Assembly: GCA_021813305.1 (NCBI GenBank)
Contig: JAKALE010000005.1
Location: forward strand, 1-11,257
Origin: a bacterium
Lineage (GTDB): Bacteria > Patescibacteria > Paceibacteria > UBA6257 > Brennerbacteraceae
Length of the DNA stretch: 11,257 nucleotides
Direction: 5' to 3'
Below the pieces are notes generated by a model that was not told the DNA's origin, did no database searches, and was given only the letters and a program-made list of their open reading frames with translations. Shown here piece after piece: positions 1 to 7,491 of the stretch. A program made the position numbers and the translations under genes. Every line of letters starts with the position of its first letter. The first letter of the stretch is position 1.

Positions 1-788
1 GCAAGCAAAACATTCTTCTGGGATCGTTTCTGTGCAAGTTCCTGGCGCTGCTCCTGCTGAACCGCACGAAGAGCCTGCTGGTCTTCGCGCGACGCAATAA
101 GATCAGTTTCCTGATTTTGCAGATTAGTTTTCATAACCTTAATCGTATCCAAACCTTGGCGAGCTTGGTCTTCAATCGAGGTTTGCGCATTCACTTCGTC
201 GAAAAACCCAGACATGGTGTCCTGGGACAAAAGGATTTCCAAAAGCGACGCCTGATTCATGCGATAGAGCGAGTTGAGCGACTGGGCAAGAATCGCGCGG
301 GATCCTTGGATTTTTGTTTCCGAATCTTGGATACCGATGCCCACATCGTTAATCTGCGTGTTCAGGCGCTGAATCTGAAGATCAAGCGCCTTGATTTGAA
401 GATTGATGCGTGCGGTTTGCGCATCCAAAAGCTTGATTTCGTTCGCGAGTGTTTTCTTTTGGCCCTGGATGCCGGCGATATTCTGCTGATAGGAATCGAT
501 CTGCGTTTCCACCTGTTGAAGCTGGGATTCCAAAGCAGCCCGGTCCTGCAGAGTATCCGCGAACAGCACCGCGGTGCCAAACTGCATGGGGGCATTCACA
601 TATCCAATGGATCCGGCGACGAATACCGCCATGATCATGCATGCGATTCCGGCCCGGCATAAAGCCCAAAAACGCGGACCCCATGTCCGCGTAATCCGGG
701 CAATTCCTTTGATGGAAACCTTCCGTTGTTCAGGAATAAAAGAAGTTGATGCGCGTACCCTCCGTGTAATATCCTCAATTTTTTCCAT
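1..788 (-). CDS. Coiled-coil envelope protein, probable murein hydrolase or its activator (PcsB/EnvC-like N-terminus), partial
   Basis: The reading frame opens at ATG 788 on the minus strand and stays open to the left edge, giving 262 residues; the C-terminus is outside the window. Residues 1-42 are a basic, probably cytoplasmic stretch, and residues about 43-65 form one hydrophobic segment (a membrane anchor or uncleaved signal). From about residue 80 the chain is a long Gln/Glu/Leu-rich coiled coil. Inside it, around residues 170-200, SLYRMNQASLLEILLSQ resembles the 'LY..g..s.L..LL.s..f..f' stretch that breaks the coiled coil in PcsB, CwlO and EnvC. In that family the C-terminus is usually an M23 (LytM), NlpC/P60 or CHAP domain acting on peptidoglycan; which one applies here cannot be seen. 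The start is 15 bp after the rplY stop, so the two are probably cotranscribed. No Shine-Dalgarno is visible. The family call is by similarity in style; the catalytic role is inferred. Confidence 0.8.
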   Translation of the reverse strand, partial: MEKIEDITRRVRASTSFIPEQRKVSIKGIARITRTWGPRFWALCRAGIACMIMAVFVAGSIGYVNAPMQFGTAVLFADTLQDRAALESQLQQVETQIDSYQQNIAGIQGQKKTLANEIKLLDAQTARINLQIKALDLQIQRLNTQINDVGIGIQDSETKIQGSRAILAQSLNSLYRMNQASLLEILLSQDTMSGFFDEVNAQTSIEDQARQGLDTIKVMKTNLQNQETDLIASREDQQALRAVQQEQRQELAQKRSQKNVLL

Positions 789-803
789 GAGGAATATGTT
801 AGG

Positions 804-1496
804 TTAGGCGGCTTTTCCTGCTTTTGCGGGTTCTGATTCCTCTTCTTCGGACTTCTCTTTCTTGCCTGCCAGCTCGGGTTCTTTAACCGGCTCCTTGGAC
901 TTCGTTTCCATGGCAGCAAGTTCAGCTTCCGAAATGGGCGGTACGGCGGAGACAACCGGCAATTCCGGATCCAAATGTGCGGTTACGCCTTCGGGCAATA
1001 CCAAGTCTTTTGCATAAATAGTCTGGTCGAACTTGGCCAACCCCGAAACGTCGACGCCGATATGTTCAGGGATGTGCAGAGGCGAACACTCGACTTCAAC
1101 CGACTCAAGATTCTTCATGATCAAAGCCCCCTGCTTCTGCACGGGCGCAACACCGACCAACACGACAGGCACTTCAACGTGCACCTTCTTAGTCGCGCTG
1201 AACTGGTAAAAATCAACATGCTGCACCGTTGTGCGCACCGGGTCCAAAACGACTTCATGAATAAGCGCTTTGTGGCTTTCCAGACCCCCTTTTTCAGTTT
1301 TCACGGAAAGCACAATCGGAGTGTTATACCGGGCGCGAGAGAATGTTTTTTGGAATTCCGAAGCATTGACCAACAAAGAAACCGGACTCTTGAGATCAGG
1401 CCCATAAAGCACTGCCGGCACCACGCCGTCTTTCCGGCTTGCGCCTGCCTTTTTTCCGAATACAGTCCGTATAGTCGCTGAAAGTGTCTCGTTCAT
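804..1496 (-). CDS. rplY: 50S ribosomal protein bL25 (TL5/CTC type)
   Basis: This 230-residue protein is the two-domain form of bL25, which binds 5S rRNA in the large subunit. The N-terminal domain (about residues 1-95) starts with the family-typical ETLSATIRTVFGKKAG and includes VVPAVLYGP. The C-terminal beta domain (about 96-187) carries EVPVVLVGVAP and VEVECSPLHIPEHIGVDVSGL, typical of CTC/TL5 proteins and absent from the short E. coli form. The last 40 or so residues are a low-complexity Lys/Glu/Ala/Pro tail, common in long bL25 proteins. The ATG at 1496 fits the usual N-terminus; upstream there is only a weak GAG. A shared bidirectional hairpin separates it from nrdJ, and the gene is followed after 15 bp by the coiled-coil envelope gene. 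Family assignment is firm; the tail has no known function. Confidence 0.95.
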   Translation of the reverse strand: MNETLSATIRTVFGKKAGASRKDGVVPAVLYGPDLKSPVSLLVNASEFQKTFSRARYNTPIVLSVKTEKGGLESHKALIHEVVLDPVRTTVQHVDFYQFSATKKVHVEVPVVLVGVAPVQKQGALIMKNLESVEVECSPLHIPEHIGVDVSGLAKFDQTIYAKDLVLPEGVTAHLDPELPVVSAVPPISEAELAAMETKSKEPVKEPELAGKKEKSEEEESEPAKAGKAA

Positions 1497-1542
1497 ATCG
1501 TCTCAGATAATCGCTAGTTAGAATTTAAGTATGAGGCAGTGT

Positions 1543-1569
1543 ATCATATTTTCTTTTTAAAAGCAAAAA
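1543..1569 (-). promoter_or_regulatory. Weak candidate promoter for rplY
   Basis: On the minus strand a TATGAT box (1543-1548) lies about 47 nt before the rplY start codon. The best -35-like word, TTTTTG (1564-1569), is only 15 bp upstream and falls inside the terminator stem of nrdJ. The -10 is good and the -35 poor, so this is tentative. Some read-through from nrdJ is an alternative source of transcript. Confidence 0.3.
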
Positions 1570-1590
1570 TCCCTTAAAAAGGGATTTTTG
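1564..1590. terminator. Rho-independent terminator after nrdJ, symmetrical
   Basis: A perfect 12-bp inverted repeat (1564-1575 against 1579-1590) with a 3-nt loop lies 17 bp beyond the nrdJ stop codon. CCC/GGG sits in the stem and A5/T5 runs form its outer part, so the RNA ends its stem in U residues in either direction. In the minus direction it closes the nrdJ transcript. Nothing converges from the plus strand here, so the symmetry is probably just the A/T-flanked stem. Confidence 0.85.
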
Positions 1591-1606
1591 CCCGTTCCGC
1601 GCGAAC

Positions 1607-3880
1607 CTACAACTGAAAATCACAAGCTCCGCCAAGGCACGCAAGTTCCTGCGCTGCAGTGGTCAAATCCTCCTCTTCGTACCGATAGACTTTGGAAAAA
1701 TCGATCGGAGGAAATGCTTCAACAAGGCTTTCGTACTGCTCCCGAGAAATTTCCACATACGGCATTTGGTCATATTGCGCGTCAAACGATGGCAAAAACG
1801 TCATGCCGCCAAACTTGTCCTGGTGTTCCCAAACCCATTTGGCGATATCAAGAATTTCATGCGGCAAATACGTTATGGTGACACTCGGGTTATGCTCAGT
1901 CCACGATGTTTTCGACTTGAGCCAATATTCGCACTGTTCAATGGCTGACGCATCCCTGCGCACAATGGCGCCTTCCGGAGACTTTACCGGGAAATGCGCA
2001 ACCCACGTGGTTGCGGTTTCTGGTTTCTGGTTATTCTCCGGATCCATGGGCACGCCCGCATCACGCAACACCTTGAAAATCGGCGTATGGGTTCCGACGC
2101 GCACATTCCGGATGTAATACGAGGACCAGCGCGGATGCACGCCAGACGAACAATTCAACAATTGGGAAGAATTCCCCGACGGCTTGACGCAGGTGACCGC
2201 GACAGACTCATTGATACCCAATGCTTTGGCATACGCCTTATTCGTGTTGACAGCAATCTGCTTCAATTCGCGCATAACCGCCTCATCGCGCACTGCCGGA
2301 CAATCCATTTGCCCGTTAATATCAACGCCCAGCAATCGTTCCGTTTTGCAATTCTCCTCCCACTGAGGTCGGAGTCCAGGAAAATGAGTCGCCATAGACT
2401 GGATTGTCCCAATAATGGCTGCCAATTCGACTTTTTCCTTCAAAGTTTCTTTTGTATCTTCCTGACGCGCAACCGCGATGGAAAGATTGCAGAATTCGTA
2501 CGGCCGCAAAATAATTTCACCGCACGGGTTGGTCCCAAAATCGGCTTTTTGCCTGCGCTCCGGAACCGTCAGTTGCGCAGCCCGGCGGGAGAAAAATCCC
2601 GGTTCCCCCCTGCCCGACGCATCAATGTCAAGAAAACACTGAGCGACTTCAGCCTGGGTCAGCTCCCGATCAGGCAAAACCATGGAATTGTTTGCGTTCC
2701 AACGCTGCTCATTTCCCTTGATATTAGTCCCTGATTTGCACGAGCGCATCTCCGTATCGTCAAAATCGAACAGGGCAATCATGGCCGTGCGCCTGACTCC
2801 GCCGGACACCACGCCATCAGCGACTGCACACATAATATCGTGCGCGTCCAGAGGACGCAAAAAGCTTCCTTGGCGGGACAAAATCTTGGTACGCGCGAAA
2901 TCAAGAATCTTTCGCAATGGTTCCGGACCCGATGCCCTACCGCCCTTGGTGCGAAGCGGCGTGCCCGCGGAACGCACAAGCGAAAAATCAAATGTCATGT
3001 CCTTGCCCGCAAACCACGATTCCAATCCTTTGCGCAAAGCATCAGCCCATCCTTCGGTTGAATCGGCAATAACATGCATCACAGGTTTTTCTCCCGACTG
3101 GCGCCTGATACGCGGAAGATTTTCCACGTATTTGCGCTCGACTGAATATCCCACGCCGCATCCGGCCATGGAAATAATCATGGCCTCCACGTACGCGTCA
3201 ATCGAATCGACCGGCATGTACGAACAATTGTAAATCGCGATATTGTTTTTGCGCGCAGCCGGTCCTGCCATTGCCAAAAGCCGCATGGACGGCATAACTT
3301 TCATGTCGAGCACCGCTTGATATATTTTTTGATACAGCTCCGCAGGAAGCTTTTCTTCTGACAACTCCTTGAGAAAATCAACTGAACGCTTCGCCGTTTC
3401 CTTCCATGTTTCGCGCCTGCCCAATTCATAATTGAACCGCGAATATTTATCGTAAAATTGGAATTTCTGAAGTGCGCTCGGAAAATATTTGTCCGATTCC
3501 AAAAACGCCTGCTTTACGTTTTCCGGGATAGGACGTTCGGCGCGCATCTTCGCATGCTCGGCACGGTACAAAATGTAATGCTTGGCCGCTTCGTATTCCC
3601 CTGCAGCCTGCAAAACCATCTCGACAATATCCTGCACTTGTTCCACGGTAGGCTGCATATACTTTGCTGACACGATATTGAGCACCTGGGAAGTAAGATC
3701 AGCAACAGGAACACTGGGCATGCGGGAAAAATCCTGAAAACAGCGCTGAAGCGCGGATTCGATGCGCTCCGCTTCGAACGGCACGATTCTTCCGTCGCGT
3801 TTTACGATCGTTTCCGGGACGCGAATTTCTTTTGCGGCGGTTCGGGCGCCGGTTTGTGTCGCGGAAACGGTGTGGGACAT
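1607..3880 (-). CDS. nrdJ: Adenosylcobalamin-dependent ribonucleoside-triphosphate reductase (class II)
   Basis: At 757 residues, this enzyme reduces ribonucleotides to deoxyribonucleotides using a thiyl radical made from coenzyme B12. Residues about 22-112 look like an ATP-cone (TIVKRDGRIVPFEAERIESA). The catalytic core shows GRRETW at 154-159; a first active-site cysteine, C219, in IAIYNCSY; and the radical site TNPCGEI with C453 and E455. The partner cysteine C464 lies in YEFCNLS, 11 residues later, the same spacing as C408/C419 of the Lactobacillus leichmannii enzyme. The C-terminus CLGGAC (C748, C753) matches that enzyme's swinging C731/C736 pair. The gene stands alone between two terminators. 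The start at 3880 leaves a 20-residue tail before the ATP-cone and fits the promoter just upstream; no Shine-Dalgarno is seen. B12 dependence implies cobalamin uptake or salvage from outside. No cobalamin riboswitch fits in the short leader. Confidence 0.95.
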   Translation of the reverse strand: MSHTVSATQTGARTAAKEIRVPETIVKRDGRIVPFEAERIESALQRCFQDFSRMPSVPVADLTSQVLNIVSAKYMQPTVEQVQDIVEMVLQAAGEYEAAKHYILYRAEHAKMRAERPIPENVKQAFLESDKYFPSALQKFQFYDKYSRFNYELGRRETWKETAKRSVDFLKELSEEKLPAELYQKIYQAVLDMKVMPSMRLLAMAGPAARKNNIAIYNCSYMPVDSIDAYVEAMIISMAGCGVGYSVERKYVENLPRIRRQSGEKPVMHVIADSTEGWADALRKGLESWFAGKDMTFDFSLVRSAGTPLRTKGGRASGPEPLRKILDFARTKILSRQGSFLRPLDAHDIMCAVADGVVSGGVRRTAMIALFDFDDTEMRSCKSGTNIKGNEQRWNANNSMVLPDRELTQAEVAQCFLDIDASGRGEPGFFSRRAAQLTVPERRQKADFGTNPCGEIILRPYEFCNLSIAVARQEDTKETLKEKVELAAIIGTIQSMATHFPGLRPQWEENCKTERLLGVDINGQMDCPAVRDEAVMRELKQIAVNTNKAYAKALGINESVAVTCVKPSGNSSQLLNCSSGVHPRWSSYYIRNVRVGTHTPIFKVLRDAGVPMDPENNQKPETATTWVAHFPVKSPEGAIVRRDASAIEQCEYWLKSKTSWTEHNPSVTITYLPHEILDIAKWVWEHQDKFGGMTFLPSFDAQYDQMPYVEISREQYESLVEAFPPIDFSKVYRYEEEDLTTAAQELACLGGACDFQL

Positions 3881-3913
3881 GGCGAAAGATATGATTTATT
3901 TTCTACTGGCCGC

Positions 3914-3940
3914 ATTGTAGCACCATGATATATATGTCCA
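3914..3940 (-). promoter_or_regulatory. Probable nrdJ promoter with extended -10
   Basis: On the minus strand TGGACA (3935-3940, five of six matches to TTGACA) is followed after 15 bp by TACAAT (3914-3919). TGC sits directly before the -10, making an extended -10 (TGCTACAAT) that can offset the short spacer. The predicted start near 3907 leaves a leader of about 27 nt. The spacer holds an alternating TA run. Confidence 0.55.
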
Positions 3941-4028
3941 GTGGATAAAAACCCATGCATTCATGACGATTCGACGCATGCCTGACTTTACCGGAGCAAC
4001 AAACCGCCCCGAGGTAAACGGTTTTGAC

Positions 4029-4074
4029 AAAAAAAGTTTTTTGGTACGCAAACGCGCGTCCCGAAGGACGCGCG
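4029..4074 (-). terminator. Probable terminator after ftsZ with UUCG loop
   Basis: A 9-bp GC-rich perfect stem (4053-4061 with 4066-4074) lies 22 bp after the ftsZ stop. Read on the minus strand its loop is TTCG closed by C-G, the extra-stable C(UUCG)G tetraloop. The following T7 run (4029-4035 as A on the plus strand) begins 17 nt after the stem instead of directly behind it. It may therefore be an imperfect intrinsic terminator or a 3'-end stabilising hairpin. The rest of 3881-4096 holds the nrdJ promoter and short inverted repeats (4001-4006 with 4019-4024; 3987-3992 with 4013-4018), with no gene. Confidence 0.6.
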
Positions 4075-4096
4075 CAGGAAAATAGTAAACGCTGTA

Positions 4097-5314
4097 TTAC
4101 GGCATTTTCTTCCTACGGAGAAAGGCCGGTTCATCCAAATTTTCGAACTGCTTGATTTTCTCCCCCAGAATATCCTTTTGCGCAATCGGTTCTTCTTCCT
4201 GTTTGAATTGATTCGTTTCCTTGCGCTCATAGAGCGGCAATGCGCGTCCGGTAAACGATTTTTGCGGCTCATCGAACCCGCTCGCGATCACCGTAATCTT
4301 CAGGTCGCCTTTTTCCAGAGAATGATCGAAAGTCGCTCCGAAAATCACGCGTGCGTCCTGGCTGATCGAGCTGGTGACAGTCTGTGCAGCCTGTTGCACT
4401 TCGAACATCGTGAGGTCTTCGCGCGATGCGATATGAAACAGCACGCGATGCGCATTTTCGATCGTCATATCCAGCAGTGGCGACGCGATCGCGCGCTTTG
4501 CGGCATCCTGCGCTCGGTCCTTGCCGCGCGCCATGCCCATGCCCAAAAGCGCGGATCCGGAATTTTGCAAAATACTTTTTACGTCCGCAAAGTCGACATT
4601 GATGAGTCCGGGCTTCATGATCACGTCATAGATCGCCCGCACGCCCTCGCGCAGAATTTCATCGATATGCCAGAATGCCTTCTTAAGCGATGTATCCGCA
4701 GCAATCACATTGAACACGCGATCATTGGAAACCGTGATGAGCGCATCAACTGATTCATGCAACTGCGACCATGCCTGCGTGGCGATATGATGGCGTTCCG
4801 AACCCTCGAACGAAAACGGCATTGTCACGATTGCGACACACAAGATTCCTTTGCTCCGCGCAATGCGGGCGACTACCGGAGCAGCGCCCGATCCCGTGCC
4901 GCCGCCAAGACCACAAGTAACGAATACCAACTCTGCCCCTTCCAGCACTTTTTCGATTTCTTCCGAACTCTCTTCCGCGCTTTGCCTCCCGATTTCAGGA
5001 TTCATGCCCGCACCCCTGCCCGAAGCGGCTGCCTTGCCGATCTGAATCTTGCGCGACGCTTCGCACATCTTGAAATCCTGCACGTCCGTATTGAGAGCAA
5101 TCGTCTCAACTCCGCGCAAAAGTCCCTGCATACGCGTCAACGCATTTCCGCCAGCACCGCCGATACCGACCAATTTTATTTTCGGCAAAAACGACTCCTC
5201 TTTCTTCACGAAACGCTCAGTGCCCAGGTCCTTGTCCGAACGGACCGCTTCAATAACCTTGCGGACTGTTTTTTTTGCCTTTTTCCTTGACGAAATGGTA
5301 TTTTTCTTTTGCAT
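4097..5314 (-). CDS. ftsZ: Cell division GTPase FtsZ
   Basis: FtsZ is the tubulin-like GTPase that polymerises into the division ring; this one has 405 residues. After a basic N-terminal extension of about 45 residues comes the core: KLVGIGGAGGNAL (47-59), the tubulin signature GGGTGSG (137-143), the ribose/base region ending in VSNDRVF (195-201), and the T7 synergy loop NVDFAD (239-244), whose D241 and D244 match the catalytic aspartates that complete the neighbouring subunit's site. A linker of roughly 50 residues leads to a C-terminal peptide, LDEPAFLRRKK, like the DIPxFLR peptide that binds FtsA. The gene lies 15 bp after ftsA and has the clearest Shine-Dalgarno in the window. A hairpin follows it. 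The N-terminal extension is longer than in E. coli FtsZ. Confidence 0.97.
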   Translation of the reverse strand: MQKKNTISSRKKAKKTVRKVIEAVRSDKDLGTERFVKKEESFLPKIKLVGIGGAGGNALTRMQGLLRGVETIALNTDVQDFKMCEASRKIQIGKAAASGRGAGMNPEIGRQSAEESSEEIEKVLEGAELVFVTCGLGGGTGSGAAPVVARIARSKGILCVAIVTMPFSFEGSERHHIATQAWSQLHESVDALITVSNDRVFNVIAADTSLKKAFWHIDEILREGVRAIYDVIMKPGLINVDFADVKSILQNSGSALLGMGMARGKDRAQDAAKRAIASPLLDMTIENAHRVLFHIASREDLTMFEVQQAAQTVTSSISQDARVIFGATFDHSLEKGDLKITVIASGFDEPQKSFTGRALPLYERKETNQFKQEEEPIAQKDILGEKIKQFENLDEPAFLRRKKMP

Positions 5315-5320
5315 ACGAAT

Positions 5321-5326
5321 TCCCTT
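5321..5326 (-). promoter_or_regulatory. Ribosome binding site of ftsZ
   Basis: AAGGGA on the minus strand ends 6 nt before the ftsZ ATG, in the 15-bp gap after ftsA. It is notable because nearly all other genes here lack such a site, so ftsZ may be translated more strongly than its operon partners. Confidence 0.6.
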
Positions 5327-5329
5327 AAA

Positions 5330-6553
5330 TTACGGGAGGAACGTGTCCATAACCCTGCGCAACAACCCAGAAATCCCTTTCTGATACGCCTGGTGCTCCA
5401 CTCCGGCGACCGAATCGAACAGCCAGACAAGCATGCTGTATGCTCCGAACATATCCGTAGGCATTTCCTCGTGAAACAGCCTGTTGTAATGGGACAAATC
5501 AGCCTTGCGTACAGACAGCTTCAAATCGCGCTTAACCATGTCCTTGATGAAAGGAAGGTCGGATCCGCCGCCATAGAGCACGGCACCGGCAGGAAGTTTG
5601 CCCGCCTTGCCTAGTTTTTTCAGCTCATCATTCACGAAATCAAGTATCTCGGACAAGCGCGCTTCCACGATGTCCGCGATATATTTTCGCGATACGGTCG
5701 CCTCTTCCCCCTCGATGAACTGCGACAAGTCAACCATATCCTTCTTATTGACCTTGCTTGCCAATGCCGATCCGAATCCGATTTTGATGCGCTCCGCGCT
5801 GTCGAAGTGAATGCGCAACGCATTGGCGATATCGTTGGTGATATTTTGCGACCCCAGAGGAATCACGGCGAGATGGCGCAGTTCGTCGTCTTCAAATACA
5901 GAAAGCGACGTGGTTTCCGCGCCGAAATCGATGGCACACACGCCCTGTTCGCGGTCGCGCTTGGGCAATAACGCTTTCGCTGACGCAAGCGGATGCGCGA
6001 CGGTCGATACTGGACGCAACCCAACAACATTGAATACTTTCTGCAAACTGATGAATGCCTGATTAAATACGTCGATAACAGTCGCTTCAAGACTAAGCCG
6101 GTTTCCTTGCATGCCCAACGGAGTTTTTACCCGGTCCACTTCGTCAATGATAAAACTTTGTGGAATCACATGCAGAACCGTTCGGTTTTGCGGCGCGGGC
6201 AACGTTTGGATCGTATCATACATCCGATTGATATCCTCCTGGCCGATCTGCTCGTCAGGACGCGACACAAGAATATTTCCTTTCGCGAAACGGGTTTCGA
6301 GACACGGACCGCCGATCATCACATGCACGTCCGAAATCTCATGCTTATACATGCCTTCCAACTCGTTCAAAAGCTCGCTCAGTGAACGCGCAGCATCTTC
6401 AACGTCGAAAATGATGCCGCGCCTGATGCCGGATGCTTTCACGCGCGCCTGAGCGAGAATATCGACTGACGTTTGTTTGGGATGGATCGCGGCAACCAAC
6501 CCCTTGAGGGACGAACTGCCGATATCAAGTGCGAAAACCGTTTTGCTGTTCAT
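5330..6553 (-). CDS. ftsA: Cell division protein FtsA
   Basis: FtsA is the actin-like ATPase that anchors FtsZ filaments to the membrane. The product here has 407 residues, with phosphate-1 motif FALDIGSSSLKG (7-18), the FtsA-specific 1C (SHS2) domain around 80-165, phosphate-2 motif CAIDFGAETTSLSVF (206-220) and adenosine motif YGGGSDLPFI (327-336). The C-terminal GISGLLRRVMDTFLP (393-407) has the pattern of the amphipathic membrane-targeting helix. The frame is open further upstream, but the start chosen is ATG 6553, whose bases overlap the ybeY stop as ATGA. It places the phosphate-1 motif at the usual position, and the upstream frame overlaps ybeY heavily. No Shine-Dalgarno is present, so translation is probably coupled to ybeY. 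ftsZ follows after 15 bp. Confidence 0.96.
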   Translation of the reverse strand: MNSKTVFALDIGSSSLKGLVAAIHPKQTSVDILAQARVKASGIRRGIIFDVEDAARSLSELLNELEGMYKHEISDVHVMIGGPCLETRFAKGNILVSRPDEQIGQEDINRMYDTIQTLPAPQNRTVLHVIPQSFIIDEVDRVKTPLGMQGNRLSLEATVIDVFNQAFISLQKVFNVVGLRPVSTVAHPLASAKALLPKRDREQGVCAIDFGAETTSLSVFEDDELRHLAVIPLGSQNITNDIANALRIHFDSAERIKIGFGSALASKVNKKDMVDLSQFIEGEEATVSRKYIADIVEARLSEILDFVNDELKKLGKAGKLPAGAVLYGGGSDLPFIKDMVKRDLKLSVRKADLSHYNRLFHEEMPTDMFGAYSMLVWLFDSVAGVEHQAYQKGISGLLRRVMDTFLP

Positions 6554-7002
6554 ACGCGATGACATATGCGATACCAGAGCGAAAGCTCTGTTTGTTCCAT
6601 GCGTTTGCGCGAAAACCAATCGCGGTCGTGGTCGTACCCGCGCACATGCATGACTCCATGCACTATATAGTACATGAGTTTCTGGTAGAAACCAACTGAT
6701 CCAGTATGCACAACAGGCGCCACCCCCTTGCGCAGGATTTCCTCGGGACATACATACACCTCACCGATTGCACGCGCCGAACCAACAAGAAATCCCCCAG
6801 GAACCTCAATGCTCACCACGGTGGTCGGATAATCCTTGTTGCGAAATGTCCGGTTGACTTCCCTCATACGCTTTGCGTCACAAAAATAAATCTCGCAAAT
6901 TTCTCCCTGCGAGATACCCAGTATGCGGCCAACGCGGCGCAGATCGCGCGCGATCGCGGATCGGAACGGCACGCGAACGCCAAACGAAACCAAAGAAATC
7001 AT
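6550..7002 (-). CDS. ybeY: Endoribonuclease YbeY (rRNA maturation factor)
   Basis: YbeY is a metal-dependent RNase involved in 16S rRNA 3'-end maturation and ribosome quality control. This copy has 150 residues. The zinc-binding signature is complete: HGVMHVRGYDH gives H115, H119 and H125 in the H-x3-H-x5-H pattern. Ahead of it lies NRTFRNKDYPTTVVSIEVPG (50-69), matching the family's 'N..fR..d.pTdVLSF' stretch, with T in place of the usual D and I in place of F, followed by GEVYVCPEEI (80-89), the 'G-d-I-x-I-x-x-e' strand. Its ATG overlaps the yqeY stop as ATGA, and its own stop overlaps the ftsA start in the same way. A weak GGGA precedes the start inside yqeY. The link with bS21 in the same unit fits a ribosome-assembly role. 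Confidence 0.93.
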   Translation of the reverse strand: MISLVSFGVRVPFRSAIARDLRRVGRILGISQGEICEIYFCDAKRMREVNRTFRNKDYPTTVVSIEVPGGFLVGSARAIGEVYVCPEEILRKGVAPVVHTGSVGFYQKLMYYIVHGVMHVRGYDHDRDWFSRKRMEQTELSLWYRICHRV

Positions 7003-7478
7003 GAAATTCCCAAAATCGCGCGCGCGATCGCCCCTGCCTGCTGCATGTCGGCCTTACCCTTGAGTTCTTTTGCCAGCGCCTGCATGACTTTTCCCCATTG
7101 CGCCTTTTCTTCGGAAGAAAGGTTCTCCAAGGTTTTTCCGACTGCAACGCGCAGATCGGATTCGCTCATTTGTGCCGGAAGGTACGCCTGAATGATCACC
7201 GCCTCGTCTCGCTCGGACCGCGCCAAGTCGTTCCTATTTCCTTTTTCGAGTTCCGCCGCCGATTCGATCCGTTTTTTGCATTCTCGAGAAAGGATTGCGA
7301 GCGCTTCGTCGTCGGTTAGCAAATCTTTGGGAACACCGGTCTTCGCGGCTTTCGTGTCTTTTTCTATTTGGGCGTTTTGCAAAGCAGCAACAACCATGCG
7401 CAACACGCCAACGCGAAACGAATCCTTTTGTTTCAAGGATTCAGTCACGTCCTGAGTGATGCGTTCGGTAAGACGCAT
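6999..7478 (-). CDS. yqeY: GatB/YqeY domain protein
   Basis: This stand-alone YqeY-type protein has 159 residues from ATG 7478. It resembles the C-terminal helical domain of the GatB subunit of Asp/Glu-tRNA amidotransferase. The N-terminal helix RLTERITQDVTESLKQKD, the stretch LRMVVAALQNAQIEKD and the end WGKVMQALAKELKGKADMQQ are family hallmarks. Several small bacterial lineages keep it next to rpsU. Its exact function is not settled; tRNA binding is the usual suggestion. A GTG at 7484, two codons upstream, is a possible alternative start. Neither start has a Shine-Dalgarno. The gene begins 13 bp after rpsU and ends in an ATGA overlap with ybeY. Confidence 0.92.
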   Translation of the reverse strand: MRLTERITQDVTESLKQKDSFRVGVLRMVVAALQNAQIEKDTKAAKTGVPKDLLTDDEALAILSRECKKRIESAAELEKGNRNDLARSERDEAVIIQAYLPAQMSESDLRVAVGKTLENLSSEEKAQWGKVMQALAKELKGKADMQQAGAIARAILGIS

Positions 7479-7491
7479 GCGCACGAAATGA

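Noticed and set aside
117..662. A 181-codon plus-strand frame near the left edge
   Set aside because: The minus-strand frame through the whole of 1-788 encodes a coherent membrane segment and coiled coil, so the plus-strand frame is a shadow.
1994..2734. A 246-codon plus-strand frame opposite nrdJ
   Set aside because: It lies wholly opposite a well-conserved enzyme and shows no motif; the length reflects the codon pattern of nrdJ.
3920..3945. NrdR box in front of nrdJ
   Set aside because: The TA-rich spacer is superficially similar, but there is no clear pair of boxes and the flanks do not fit well enough to support the call.
1601..3960. Cobalamin riboswitch controlling nrdJ
   Set aside because: The leader is only about 27 nt by the best promoter, too short for the aptamer, and no B12-box is visible.
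6554..6751. N-terminally extended ftsA from 6751
   Set aside because: It would overlap ybeY by about 200 bp; the ATGA start at 6553 gives the standard FtsA N-terminus.
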